Positions 52,954 to 61,349 of a stretch of DNA of 64,000 nt are shown piece after piece. Position numbers and translations under genes: made by a program. Origin of the DNA: UBA1876 sp003446665 (lineage in GTDB: Bacteria; Synergistota; Synergistia; Synergistales; Thermovirgaceae). A model generated the notes under the pieces. It made no database searches. It saw nothing but the letters and a program-made list of their open reading frames with translations, and had not been told where the DNA came from. The stretch is taken from contig CP159918.1 in assembly GCA_040616305.1 (NCBI GenBank), forward strand, positions 2,108,001 to 2,172,000, read 5' to 3'. The number at the start of each line of letters is the position of its first letter. Positions within the stretch are counted from its first letter, which is position 1.

Positions 52954-53034
52954 ATGAAGAAATTTATCGCTCTTCTCATGGTCGTTGCTTTCATAACCAT
53001 CGGCGGGGCAGCTTTCTGCGGCACACCCTCTTAA
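52954..53034 (+). pseudogene. Orphan signal peptide
   Basis: A 26-codon frame, MKKFIALLMVVAFITIGGAA then FCGTPS and TAA, after AGAGAGG. It is a good export signal with nothing attached. It runs into the 3' end of the convergent pseudo-protease gene. Probably the start of a secreted protein whose body was deleted; a real micro-peptide is possible. Confidence 0.4.
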
Positions 53035-54509
53035 TAGAGATGCTGCGCAGGGATTTCCTTCGGAAGCTTCACATTAAGCGTCTGCGTTTTCCCTTCCCTC
53101 TCGACCACTACAGCAAGAGGCTTTCCGAGATTATCCTGGATAATCATCTTGAAGTCTTCAAGGCTCTCCCTTTCGCCGAAGGTATGCCCGCCGGCGGAAA
53201 CGATTCGGTCCCCCGGCCTGAGTCCCAGGGACGCCCCGAAACTGTCGGGGAGGACGACCAGCAATGAAAAAGGAGTTTCGGGGCGTGCGACAACCCCGAT
53301 CCTGAAACTCGACGGCCTGGGCACAAGCCCGAGATCGTAGGTGGTTTCAGGCAATAAAGCCTCCCTGAATTCCTCTGAAGCCTCCATGAGGTCTGCAACT
53401 TTCGATTCCGGGTTCGAAAGGGTGTCGACGACGATCTGCAGGTGGGCCTGGCACCTCCTGAAAAGGTCCTCCGCCTGGGGCGTCCAGGAGTCAGCCTGCT
53501 GCCCCACGACAATGGACTGGATAAAGTATTCTATCGCCTGGTTCTGGTTTCGCCCCGCCGTGACAGCTGCCGCAAGCGCCCTTGATCTGAGGGCGTCTTC
53601 GGTATTGATGCCGGAGGTTTTTCCCAGGACCTGCTGAAAACGAATCTGTTCGTTGTAGATCTCCTGCGGGACGCCTTCCTTGAAACCATACCCTTTCGAT
53701 TTCACGTTGGCCCAAACATACAAAGCCCTGTTGCTTGAAAGGAGATTCAAAAACCCTGCAAGATCTCGGTCAAGCTCCGCAAAAACGTTTTCGGCGGGAA
53801 GGTTTTCCTCCTGCGCGGTTTTCTTTGACCCGGCGGGAACGCTCCCCGGCCAGGGTCTTGCCTCCGCCGAAAAATCAAGGACTTGAATATAAGCTGCAGG
53901 AACAAGGACTCTTCGCAAGCCCTGCCCCTGGCCTTCCTCAAGCAGCATTCCCACGACCCCGCCGTCGGGACCCAGGACGGGAGCCCCCGTCAACCCTTCG
54001 GGCGCATCACCAAAGAGCAGGTACCGCTCGACGCCGCCCGGGCCCTGGTGGATTTCGGCCACCTGAAGCTGGACGAAGCCGAAATCGCCGTCTCGCGCCG
54101 CAGCACAGTGGACGGCCGCACCGGGATCTAGTCTCACCGGAGCCAGGTTTAACGGGGCTTTCGCCGGTGCCTGCAGCTTCAAAAAAGCCAGGCCGTGCCC
54201 TTCATCCGAGTCCACAACCCCCGCAGCATCCATGACGGAGCCGTCGGGGAAACGGAGTTCCACCTTGCGGGCGTCTTCTAAAAGGGAAAGGGCGGTCACC
54301 GCTATGTCGCCGTGGCCCGACAGGAAGGCCATGCCCGTTACTGTTTCACCCGAATCTGTCACAACTGTGACCGTCGCAGTCGATTCCAGGGCTTTCGAAA
54401 GCTTCCGCCAGTCAAGCTGCTGTGCCTCTGTGGGATTGGAGAAAAACGATATCGCCGATAAAAACGCCAAAAGAGCTATTGCGAAACAAAGCCGTCTCAA
54501 GGAACCCAT
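53031..54509 (-). CDS. Exported trypsin-like pseudo-protease with a C-terminal PDZ domain
   Basis: About 492 residues. Signal peptide (LCFAIALLAFLSAISFFS), then an HtrA-like chymotrypsin fold (TATVTVVTDSGETVTGMAFL). A helical middle of about 150 residues and a PDZ domain (FGASLGLRPGDRIVSAGG) follow. All three catalytic positions look lost: VTALSLL where HtrA has VTAAHV, DEGHGLAFLKL where Asp-x-Asp is expected, and GLTGAPVLG where GNSGGP is expected. It probably binds peptides without cutting them. The start codon follows GGAGGGAGTG. Confidence 0.75.
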   Translation of the reverse strand: MGSLRRLCFAIALLAFLSAISFFSNPTEAQQLDWRKLSKALESTATVTVVTDSGETVTGMAFLSGHGDIAVTALSLLEDARKVELRFPDGSVMDAAGVVDSDEGHGLAFLKLQAPAKAPLNLAPVRLDPGAAVHCAAARDGDFGFVQLQVAEIHQGPGGVERYLLFGDAPEGLTGAPVLGPDGGVVGMLLEEGQGQGLRRVLVPAAYIQVLDFSAEARPWPGSVPAGSKKTAQEENLPAENVFAELDRDLAGFLNLLSSNRALYVWANVKSKGYGFKEGVPQEIYNEQIRFQQVLGKTSGINTEDALRSRALAAAVTAGRNQNQAIEYFIQSIVVGQQADSWTPQAEDLFRRCQAHLQIVVDTLSNPESKVADLMEASEEFREALLPETTYDLGLVPRPSSFRIGVVARPETPFSLLVVLPDSFGASLGLRPGDRIVSAGGHTFGERESLEDFKMIIQDNLGKPLAVVVEREGKTQTLNVKLPKEIPAQHLY

Positions 54510-54559
54510 CACTCCCTCCTCCTTTGGGTCGTCCTAAAAATGTAATACAACACAAGACT

Positions 54560-54598
54560 ATTATACGGCTTTTCTCATCCCTTCGACCATTTGGTCAA
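54560..54598 (-). promoter_or_regulatory. Possible promoter and operator of the pseudo-protease gene
   Basis: TATAAT on the minus strand (54565-54560) lies about 50 bases upstream of the start codon. Beyond it, TTGACCAAATGGTCGAA (54598-54582) is an almost perfect palindrome near the -35 position, a candidate repressor or activator site. No regulator is identified. Confidence 0.35.
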
Positions 54599-54718
54599 CG
54601 AAAACCGCAGCCGACTGAAATATTAAACATGCTTGCCCGGGTGACGTCTTGAGGTCACCCGCATTCTTCTTCATGTCCGTTATTCTGACTCAATCGTCTC
54701 GGGCGTCGTGAACCCCCA

Positions 54719-54745
54719 GGGTCAGATCTTTATTTTTAGGATTTT
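54719..54745. repeat. RAYT repeat forming the 3' end of the YibE/F gene
   Basis: The repeat (GGGTCAGATCTTT to GGATTTT) reads on the reverse strand as the last codons, K-I-L-K-I-K-I, and the TGA stop of the YibE/F gene. A repeat insertion has therefore replaced the native C-terminus. Confidence 0.75.
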
Positions 54746-55933
54746 CTTCCCTCCAGCCGTAACCCGGGGATTGACCGTCGACTCCTCCTGACCCCGGGTA
54801 TAGAAGAACCCTCCGATAACCGCCGTCAGCGGCGCTACTGCGACGAGGCCGAAACTTCCCACCAGGGTATGAAGTATTTCAGCTGCGACATAATTAAGGT
54901 TAAGTATGTTGACCAACGGGGTCCCCTGGCCTATGAAAACCATGAGCATCGTGCTATAACCTCCGAAATACGCCAGAAGCAACGTGGTTGTCATGGTCCC
55001 TATAACCGCCCGACCGACCTGGAACCCCGAACGGATACCTCTTGCAAGGTCCAGTTCTGGACGATGTAGATATATCTCGTTCATCGAGGCCGACACATCC
55101 ATGGCCAGGTCCATAACCGCGCCGGAAGAGGCGATGAAAATCCCGGAAAGGAAGATCTTCCCAAGGTCGAGGTGAGGATAGCCGGAGTAAAGAAGCGTTT
55201 CCGCGAAAGGTTTTACTGCCCCGTGAACAGCGAAAAGCCTGCCGAAAAGGATCGAAAGCACGCAGGTTAGACAAAGCCCGGCCGTGGCACCCAGAAAAGC
55301 CACCAGGCCCTTGCGGTTGACGCCGGCTACCAGAAAGATGATGACCCCCGTCAGGGCGGCCGTCACGGCCGCGGATAAAACTAACGGGTCGTAGCCTTCG
55401 AGATATCCCGGCAGCAGAACCTTCCACAGCATGACAGCGGTGAAAACAAAGGAAAGAATCGCCTTTACCCCGGTCCATCCGGCGAAGACCACTACAAGAA
55501 GCACGAAAAGCCCGAGGAGGACGGCCTCGATATCGAGCCTGTAGCGGTCGATCAACGTGACGTCTATTATGTTCCCCCCATCGGTGTCTACAACGGCGAG
55601 GACGCGGTCCTGCGGCCGAAAAAACTTGTCGAGTTCCATCTTGCCCACAAGCTGGTTCTGCGCCTCCGCTACTTCGCCCTTCCAGGGACCGTCCAGGAAA
55701 CTGACTTCCAGAATTTGCTCTCCCGCTTTTACGATTCCAAATTGCTGAACCATCGAGTTATCGGCGGAAAGAACCACGGCTTTCGCATGCACCCGGTTTT
55801 GCGGCTGGGCTGTCGAGAGTTTTATACCCGGAATGTATATTATGAAGACGGTGAAAAGCGCCACCAAAAGGACAAAAATCTTCTCCCTGTCTTTTAAAAA
55901 ATTCGAAAGTGATGGGCTTCTTCTGTCACGCAT
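54722..55933 (-). CDS. YibE/F-family membrane protein
   Basis: 403 residues. An N-terminal helix precedes an external domain (about 40-135). Seven or eight membrane helices follow, with YLEGYDPLVLSAAVTAALTG, FIASSGAVMDLAMDVSASM and FGGYSTMLMVFIGQGTPLVN, the signature of YibE/YibF. Function is unknown; some Gram-positive members are linked to bacteriocin or ion export. GGAGGTGAAG precedes the ATG. The last eight residues come from the RAYT repeat. Confidence 0.88.
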   Translation of the reverse strand: MRDRRSPSLSNFLKDREKIFVLLVALFTVFIIYIPGIKLSTAQPQNRVHAKAVVLSADNSMVQQFGIVKAGEQILEVSFLDGPWKGEVAEAQNQLVGKMELDKFFRPQDRVLAVVDTDGGNIIDVTLIDRYRLDIEAVLLGLFVLLVVVFAGWTGVKAILSFVFTAVMLWKVLLPGYLEGYDPLVLSAAVTAALTGVIIFLVAGVNRKGLVAFLGATAGLCLTCVLSILFGRLFAVHGAVKPFAETLLYSGYPHLDLGKIFLSGIFIASSGAVMDLAMDVSASMNEIYLHRPELDLARGIRSGFQVGRAVIGTMTTTLLLAYFGGYSTMLMVFIGQGTPLVNILNLNYVAAEILHTLVGSFGLVAVAPLTAVIGGFFYTRGQEESTVNPRVTAGGKKILKIKI

Positions 55934-55985
55934 GTCACTGCTTCACCTCCAGGTGATTTCGCGCTTTCCTTAAATAAAATACAGG

Positions 55986-56014
55986 GGGGCGGAAAGGGTT
56001 GAACTTTCCGCCCC
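55986..56014 (-). terminator. Intrinsic terminator after the alkaline phosphatase gene
   Basis: GGGGCGGAAAG (55986-55996) pairs with CTTTCCGCCCC (56004-56014) over a 7-base loop. On the minus strand it is followed by CCTGTATTTTATTT. It lies 36 bases past the phosphatase stop. Confidence 0.75.
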
Positions 56015-56049
56015 GCATGAAGGGGTGGAGAAGGAATTACAGGAGGTGT

Positions 56050-57588
56050 TTATCGGCTGGCCGTCAGGGCCTTGGCCCCCACGACATTGATCAGCTTTTT
56101 CCCGATATCGGTGTTATCGTAATATCCTGCAAATTGCTCGGCTCCTGCGCCCTGGGCAAAGGTCGCGACGGGAACGCCCGTGTGGGCGTAGGTCGTCCAG
56201 GCAAGGCCGGCCTTGTGGTTCAGTGTGTGCGTCAGGGTCACCGTCAGGGGTTCGTAACCCCCGTAGATAAGATAGGTTTCATTATCGTCGGCTTTCTCCT
56301 CTTCCTTGTTCATGGAACGAACAAAGGCCTTTTCGATGTTCTGATGCTCCCCTTTTGTCAATGCGAAGTAGAGCCTTTCTTGTGCTTTCCTGTCGCCGTT
56401 AGCGGCAAGCAGCTCGAGCTGTTTTCGTTCGTTTTCCGTCAGCATGACCAGTCCAAAGGCACTTTCTATTTCTTCCTTAAGGTCTTCGAGCTGTGCGTCG
56501 CCGGGCGACGTCGTCTTGCGGTATTCGTCCAAGACCTTGTCGAAAGCGATGAAGGACATGGTCTGCCCGCCAAGGTAGTCGAGGTATGTGGAATATTCCG
56601 TTCCCGCGAAGCCTATGGAAAGGCCGCCGGTTTCATGGTCTCCCGTCACGACCACGAGGGTTTCTTCGGGGTGACTGGCGGCGAACTCGAGTCCCGCGGC
56701 GACGGCTTCGTCAAAGGCCAACGTGTCCTTTATGGTCGTAACGGCGTCGTTGGCATGGCAGGCCCAGTCGATTTTTCCGCCCTCTACCATCATGAAAAAG
56801 CCCCGGGGTCCGTCGAGGAGCTCTATCCCCTTGCGGGTAAACTCCTCGAGGGTTATCGGCTGCCCGTCGATAGCGTAATTAAGGGCTTTGTCACCGTCGA
56901 GTTCGGGGCTAACGGCAAAAACCTTTCCGACGCCCGGCTTCAGGGCAAGGAAGTCTTCCCTTGTTCGGGTGACGGTGAAGCCGTTTTTCTCGGCGACCTT
57001 GTAGGTATCGGTCTTTCCGTCTGCGCTCAAGGGTTTTTTAAGACCGCCCCCGGCAAAGTAGTCAAAGTCACTGACCGCAAGTTGCATTCCTATTTCGTGG
57101 TAGTTCTTCCTGCTCGGTTCGTGGGCATAAAAACAGGCGGGCGTGGCATGGTCGATAGATACGCTTGAAACGATCCCCACTTTCATTCCACGTTTTTTCG
57201 CGATCTCGGCTACTGTCTCATAGGATTCTTTCTTGGAAGGGTCCATGGCGATGACGCCTGAATTCGTCTTGAAGCCGGTAGAAAGCGCCGTTCCGGCGGC
57301 GGCCGAGTCGGTTATGAACGAATCCGCCGCGTAGGTGGTGGTCAGGCCCTGGTGGGGCATCCGGGTAATGTTTAGCTTCCTGACGCCCGGATCGTCACTC
57401 TCGCGTGCGTGAAGATATATCTCGGCCGCGTTCAGTTGCGGGAGCGCCATGCCGTCCCCGATGAACAGAAAGACATATTTCGGCGACGCGGCCAGAGCCT
57501 GTGCCGAAATTCCCGCTACCAGGAGCATAACCGTGATCAATACGAAAAGAATTCTTAAAACAGGTCTTTTCCCACGGAACAAGGACAT
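56050..57588 (-). CDS. Alkaline phosphatase (PhoA family)
   Basis: About 512 residues with a signal peptide (FVLITVMLLVAGISAQALAA). YVFLFIGDGMALPQLNAAEI gives the first metal Asp. The nucleophile is Ser in FITDSAAAGTALSTG. VEGGKIDWACHANDA, VVVTGDHETGGLS and YAHTGVPVATF supply the zinc ligands. The C-terminal region has an insert of about 90 residues (DEYRKTTSP to DDNETYLIYGG) longer than in E. coli PhoA. Periplasmic; releases phosphate from esters. Start at 57588 with GGGGG upstream. Confidence 0.92.
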   Translation of the reverse strand: MSLFRGKRPVLRILFVLITVMLLVAGISAQALAASPKYVFLFIGDGMALPQLNAAEIYLHARESDDPGVRKLNITRMPHQGLTTTYAADSFITDSAAAGTALSTGFKTNSGVIAMDPSKKESYETVAEIAKKRGMKVGIVSSVSIDHATPACFYAHEPSRKNYHEIGMQLAVSDFDYFAGGGLKKPLSADGKTDTYKVAEKNGFTVTRTREDFLALKPGVGKVFAVSPELDGDKALNYAIDGQPITLEEFTRKGIELLDGPRGFFMMVEGGKIDWACHANDAVTTIKDTLAFDEAVAAGLEFAASHPEETLVVVTGDHETGGLSIGFAGTEYSTYLDYLGGQTMSFIAFDKVLDEYRKTTSPGDAQLEDLKEEIESAFGLVMLTENERKQLELLAANGDRKAQERLYFALTKGEHQNIEKAFVRSMNKEEEKADDNETYLIYGGYEPLTVTLTHTLNHKAGLAWTTYAHTGVPVATFAQGAGAEQFAGYYDNTDIGKKLINVVGAKALTASR

Positions 57589-57795
57589 TTCCATTCCCCC
57601 TCTTTTTTCGATGTTTCTCGCTTATGGCAAGAGGGTACGAAAAATACGTTACGGCAACTTGAAAAACGCGTAACAATTGTGTTTTACTCTCAGCGGCGTA
57701 GGTCTGCGGGAGCAGGCCGACGTGCATTCCACAACAGATAAGCGTAAAATCAGGATACAGCCTTGCAATTTACCCTGTTAGCGGAGGTTATTCAG

Positions 57796-58086
57796 ATGAA
57801 ACCTGGCAAAATCTCTTTCAGCAAAAAAGCAAGGGAAATCATGGAATCCATGGGCAAAACGGGTTACCTGGTGGCCGGAGCCATAGGAAGCGGCTGATGC
57901 AGGATCCCCGTCGCCCTCGTTGAGGGAGGAGAACCTAAAGACACCTCCGGCTACACCGCAGCCCAAAGCGACGGGTTCACCCTTTGGGTCCCTGAGGACA
58001 TGACCTTCTCGCACGAGTCAATCCACATTCAGGCCGAAAAGGACCTTGATGGATGGATCCTGTTCACCATGAGAGGCATTTTATGA
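57796..58086 (+). CDS. Selenoprotein of the CC/Se-motif type, with in-frame UGA
   Basis: 96 residues if the TGA at 57895-57897 is read as selenocysteine (residue 34). The frame is clean on both sides: MKPGKISFSKKAREIMESMG, then GAIGSG-U-CRIPVALVEGG, then FTLWVPEDMTFSHESIHI and DGWILFTMRG. The U-C pair with a following Pro and the beta-rich end match the small 'CC/Se motif' (HesB-like in style) proteins in which CC or UC is interchangeable. GGAGG lies eight bases before the ATG. A hairpin follows the UGA at SECIS distance. The alternative is a nonsense mutation in a decaying gene. Confidence 0.7.
57895..57926 (+). promoter_or_regulatory. Candidate bacterial SECIS element
   Basis: After the UGA, CCCTC (57914-57918) pairs with GAGGG (57922-57926) around a GTT loop. 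The loop lies 21 bases after the UGA, and its first base is G. Both fit the bacterial SECIS rule of a small apical loop with an early G about 16-37 bases downstream. Confidence 0.55.
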
Positions 58087-58113
58087 AGACCTTCGGGCTG
58101 CAAGTTTTCGTAA

Positions 58114-58908
58114 TTGGGTCGGAGGGTGATACCCATATTTTCGATTGAATATGAGAGCGCCCAGGATATCGGCAAAAGACACGAACAGCAGGATTCTTTC
58201 GCCTTTTCCTTTGCCCGCTGGGAAAAGGCGGAAGAACCGGGAATTCTGGCCGTCGTCTGCGACGGCATGGGAGGTATGGCGCTCGGGAGGGAATCTTCCC
58301 TGCTGGCGACGGAGACTTTTACCCGGATTTTCGAGAAAGCCCCACCACATCTGAGCGTCCCCGAAGCACTTTACAGGTCCCTCCTGGCCGCCAACGATGC
58401 TGTTTGGGGGATGGCTTCAAAAGCGGGTTTCCCTGGCATTGCAGGGACCACCCTGACGGCTGCTGTTATCGAAAGAGGCTCCCTGTACTGGGCGTCCGTG
58501 GGCGACAGCCGGGTTTATCTTTTCAGGGACGGTTCCCTGAAACGCCTTACCGAAGACCACAACGTCGCAAACCACCTTGAAAAGCTCGTTGAAAAAGGCG
58601 AAATGGACCCGGCGGAAGCGTCGGTCTACTGGCGGCCGGACGCGTTGACAAGTTTCATCGGAATCGAAGTCCTCGAGGAGTACGACCTTTCCGAAAAGCC
58701 CCTTCCGCTTGAAGAAGGCGACGTGGTCCTCTTGTGCACCGACGGCTTGTACAACTTCATGGCCGGGGACGAAATCTGCGAATTCCTCTCATCCGCGCAA
58801 GGTGATCCCACCGCTGGCACGGCCCAAAGGATGGTAAACTGCCTTCGCCAAAGAGGCCTCCCCTACCAGGACAACGTTACGGTCCTCCTGTTAAAACCCC
58901 AACCATGA
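58114..58908 (+). CDS. PP2C-family serine/threonine phosphatase
   Basis: Up to 264 residues. Motifs in order: SAQDIGKRHEQQDSFAFSF, ILAVVCDGMGGMALGRESSL, GTTLTAAVIERGSLYWASVG then DSRVYLF, VVLLCTDGLYNFM, and DNVTVLLL at the end. The metal-binding Asp residues are present. The start is uncertain: the frame opens at a TTG at 58114, with an in-frame GTG at 58126 next to GGAGG. It follows the selenoprotein by under 30 bases, so the two may be co-transcribed. No partner kinase is in the window. Confidence 0.85.
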   Translation: MGRRVIPIFSIEYESAQDIGKRHEQQDSFAFSFARWEKAEEPGILAVVCDGMGGMALGRESSLLATETFTRIFEKAPPHLSVPEALYRSLLAANDAVWGMASKAGFPGIAGTTLTAAVIERGSLYWASVGDSRVYLFRDGSLKRLTEDHNVANHLEKLVEKGEMDPAEASVYWRPDALTSFIGIEVLEEYDLSEKPLPLEEGDVVLLCTDGLYNFMAGDEICEFLSSAQGDPTAGTAQRMVNCLRQRGLPYQDNVTVLLLKPQP

Positions 58909-59976
58909 GGGTCAGATCTTTATTTTTAGGATTTTCTCTCTTCCAGTCCATCCACCTGCCGCTGACGAAGGGCTCCCGCTTTGCCTGTCTACTCCGCCGC
59001 TCTTTTGGCAACTAAGCTGACCGTGGTGTAATGCAGCCCCAGATGATCGGCCACTTCTTTCAACGTGTATTCGTATTTCCTGACAGCGTCGTGAATCTTT
59101 TTGTTTCGGGTTACCTTGTCGTCATCTGCCGAAAAAAGCCTTTCAAGCGATGGACGCGTAACTGTCTTTTCTCGTCTGGCATATTCCTTGTTTTGGTTTT
59201 TCTCCTTCAAAAGGGGCTCCATATTTTCGACAAACCGCTCGCTCCCTAGGATACTTCCCTGCAGGTTCTGCCATGGATCAGCCGAAGCCCCGGCGGCGAC
59301 AAAGGCCCTGTACTCCTCGACGGCCCGCTTCGGATCGTCGGCAAACTGTGACAACAGCCAACGTATCTCGAGGAATTCCGGCACAGGCTCGAGCCCGGCG
59401 GTGGCCCTGTAGCTGCTCCAGGGCCACAATTCGGGTGATTTTACGAAGCCCGCGCGGACAGGGTTAAGCACGACGTACCTGGTCAGTTCGAGAAGATGAC
59501 GGTCCCTCTCGACGAGTATCGACTTGAAGCGGCCCTGCAGGACATGGCCGACAAGCTCGTGGCGTCGGTTGAAGCCCTGGGTATATACAGCATTCAGGTG
59601 ACGCATGCCTTTCGACAAGTTTGCCTGCGGTGTTTCTATCAGCAGATGGTAGTGATTATCCATCAGGCAATAGGCGTGGCATATCCACTCGAATCGCTCT
59701 ACCGTATCTTTGAGGAGATTTAAAAAGGCGACCCGGTCGGTTCTGTTTAGGAAAATATCCTGTTTGGCGTTGCCACGGCTCGTTATGTGATAAACGGCGC
59801 CTTCGAATTCGATGCGCAGGGGGCGTACCATTTTGGCGGACCTCCGGTAGATAATTTGCGGCTCGCCTCTTTTGTTTTGGCGATCCCGGCCTGGACTTCA
59901 GAGCTTGCAAACCTGCCCGTGCAAAGGGCGAAGCAAAAGCATTTTACCATAATCCTAAAAATAAAGATCTGACCCC
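58909..59976. mobile_element. RAYT gene bracketed by inverted 27-bp repeats
   Basis: A repeat at 58909-58935 and its inverse at 59950-59976 enclose the RAYT gene, 1068 bp in total. The left copy starts directly at the PP2C stop codon. The right copy supplies the C-terminus of the methyltransferase gene. The same repeat occurs at least seven more times in the window, so this gene is the likely source of the enzyme that spreads or maintains it. Confidence 0.75.
58989..59831 (-). CDS. REP-associated tyrosine transposase (RAYT, TnpA_REP)
   Basis: 280 residues, related to Y1 transposases of IS200/IS605. VRPLRIEFEGAVYHITSRGN is the conserved start. His60-Tyr-His62 in LMDNHYHLLIE is the HUH metal site and Tyr83 in LNAVYTQGFNRRH the nucleophile. 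WPWSSYRATAG and a C-terminal HTH-like end (VADHLGLHYTTVSLVAKR) follow. It would nick single-stranded repeat DNA. It appears intact, unlike the copy at 51 kb. Confidence 0.92.
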   Translation of the reverse strand: MVRPLRIEFEGAVYHITSRGNAKQDIFLNRTDRVAFLNLLKDTVERFEWICHAYCLMDNHYHLLIETPQANLSKGMRHLNAVYTQGFNRRHELVGHVLQGRFKSILVERDRHLLELTRYVVLNPVRAGFVKSPELWPWSSYRATAGLEPVPEFLEIRWLLSQFADDPKRAVEEYRAFVAAGASADPWQNLQGSILGSERFVENMEPLLKEKNQNKEYARREKTVTRPSLERLFSADDDKVTRNKKIHDAVRKYEYTLKEVADHLGLHYTTVSLVAKRAAE

Positions 59977-60608
59977 AAGGGTTTTCGGGCGCGGATGACG
60001 ACGAAGGACCCTTCGCCCCAACCGGGCTTGGCGGGTTCGACTTCACTGATTTCGTCAAGGCTTGAGAAAATGGTCTGGGTATAGGAGATGTCCCCGAAAC
60101 CCGCATCGAGAAGGAGTCTTTCCAGCTCCGGCACGGAGTAGAACGTGGCGGGGCGGTAGAAGACGCTTTCGTGTTTGTGCTTTTCATACATCCGCCCGAT
60201 GGGACTTTCCCGGTCGATGAAACCGATCACCAAAACGCCGCCCGGCCTAAGGACCCGCATAGCCTCCCGGAATGAGGCGGCCGGGTCATCGACAAAGCAA
60301 ATGGTGGTTACCATGAGGGCGTAGTCAAAGGACCCGTCATTGTAAGGGAGGTTCTCGGCCACGCCGGGGACAGCCTCGATCCCGCGCTTGCAGGCAAGTT
60401 CCCGCATTGCCTCCGAGGGTTCGACGCCATGACGTATCCCCAGCGGTGCGGCAAAAAGGCCGCTCCCCACGCCGATTTCAAATCCTTCCCCCGTTTCCGG
60501 AAGCATGGCCCTGACAGCTTCGAGCTCCGACTGATAGGCCAGGTGGTTTCTGTCGAACCACTGCTCGTACTCCTGTGAATGGGCATCAAAAGGTTGCGTT
60601 CGTGCCAT
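59955..60608 (-). CDS. SAM-dependent methyltransferase (class I, UbiE/Methyltransf_11-like)
   Basis: 217 residues. GFEIGVGSGLFAAPLGIRHG binds SAM, GVAENLPYNDGSFDYALMVT is motif II/III, and AMRVLRPGGVLVIGF is typical of the family. Start at 60608 with GAAGGGA upstream. The natural protein probably ended near VVIRARK; the last residues, G-S-D-L-Y-F, and the stop are read from a RAYT repeat. Substrate unknown. Confidence 0.82.
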   Translation of the reverse strand: MARTQPFDAHSQEYEQWFDRNHLAYQSELEAVRAMLPETGEGFEIGVGSGLFAAPLGIRHGVEPSEAMRELACKRGIEAVPGVAENLPYNDGSFDYALMVTTICFVDDPAASFREAMRVLRPGGVLVIGFIDRESPIGRMYEKHKHESVFYRPATFYSVPELERLLLDAGFGDISYTQTIFSSLDEISEVEPAKPGWGEGSFVVIRARKPLGSDLYF

Positions 60609-60660
60609 TTCTGTCGTCCCTTCCTTCAAGACAATGCTTTCAAAATTTATACGTGCCTTC

Positions 60661-61335
60661 TCAGTGCCCAAGTTCGCCCAGGCGCTTTTTTGCCTCCTTG
60701 TGTCCCTGGACGGCGGCCTTTTTGTACCAGTGAAGGGCGGCTTTCATGTCTTTTTGCATCGGCCGGCCAGTCTGGTACATGACGCCCAGGGCGTACTGTG
60801 CGGAAGCCATGCCCTGGCCCGCGGCCTCGCGGTACCAGTAATGTGCCTTGGCGAGGGCCCCATGGTCACGATTTTTTTCAGAAATCTGGAAGTACCGGTG
60901 AGCCAGGTAAAGCTGTGCCTCGGGTTCACCGTTCACGGCGGCCACAAACCACCAGTCCATGGCCTTCTGCTCGTTTCGCAGAACCCCTTTGTCCTCAAAC
61001 CAGTAAAGATTCCCCAAGTTCAGCTGGGCCTTCGTGTGGCCCTGGCGAGCGGCCTTTTCGTACCAGAATGCCGCCTTCCGTCCGTCCTGTACCACACCGT
61101 GGCCGCCCATTTCATGGCAGATGCCCATGGCAAACTGCGCCGGCGGGTACCCCTGTTCCGCAGACTTTTTGTAGAGCGAAAAGGCTTTCTGCATGTCCTT
61201 TTGGACACCGTCGCCCAGCTGGTACCTCAATCCCAGACGGTATTGCTCCTCTGGCGAGGAGGCTTCGCCGGCGAAGATCCTTCCGGCAAAGAGAAAGATG
61301 CACAAGACCATCGCAAAAACGAAAATCCGTCTCAT
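60661..61335 (-). CDS. Exported Sel1-repeat protein
   Basis: 224 residues. Signal peptide (RRIFVFAMVLCIFLFAGRIF), then five to six Sel1/TPR-like repeats of about 36-40 residues with the pattern A-x-x-x-Y-x-x-A-A-x-x-G (AFWYEKAARQGHTKAQLNLG, ALHWYKKAAVQGHKEAKKRL). Such proteins are adaptors in envelope stress or secretion. It closes a three-gene leftward cluster of exported proteins. Confidence 0.82.
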   Translation of the reverse strand: MRRIFVFAMVLCIFLFAGRIFAGEASSPEEQYRLGLRYQLGDGVQKDMQKAFSLYKKSAEQGYPPAQFAMGICHEMGGHGVVQDGRKAAFWYEKAARQGHTKAQLNLGNLYWFEDKGVLRNEQKAMDWWFVAAVNGEPEAQLYLAHRYFQISEKNRDHGALAKAHYWYREAAGQGMASAQYALGVMYQTGRPMQKDMKAALHWYKKAAVQGHKEAKKRLGELGH

Positions 61336-61349
61336 GGCCGCCACCACCT

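Noticed and set aside
57895..57897. UGA in the 57796 gene as a simple nonsense mutation
   Set aside because: Kept as the alternative, but an intact frame on both sides, a following Cys and a suitably placed hairpin make recoding more likely.
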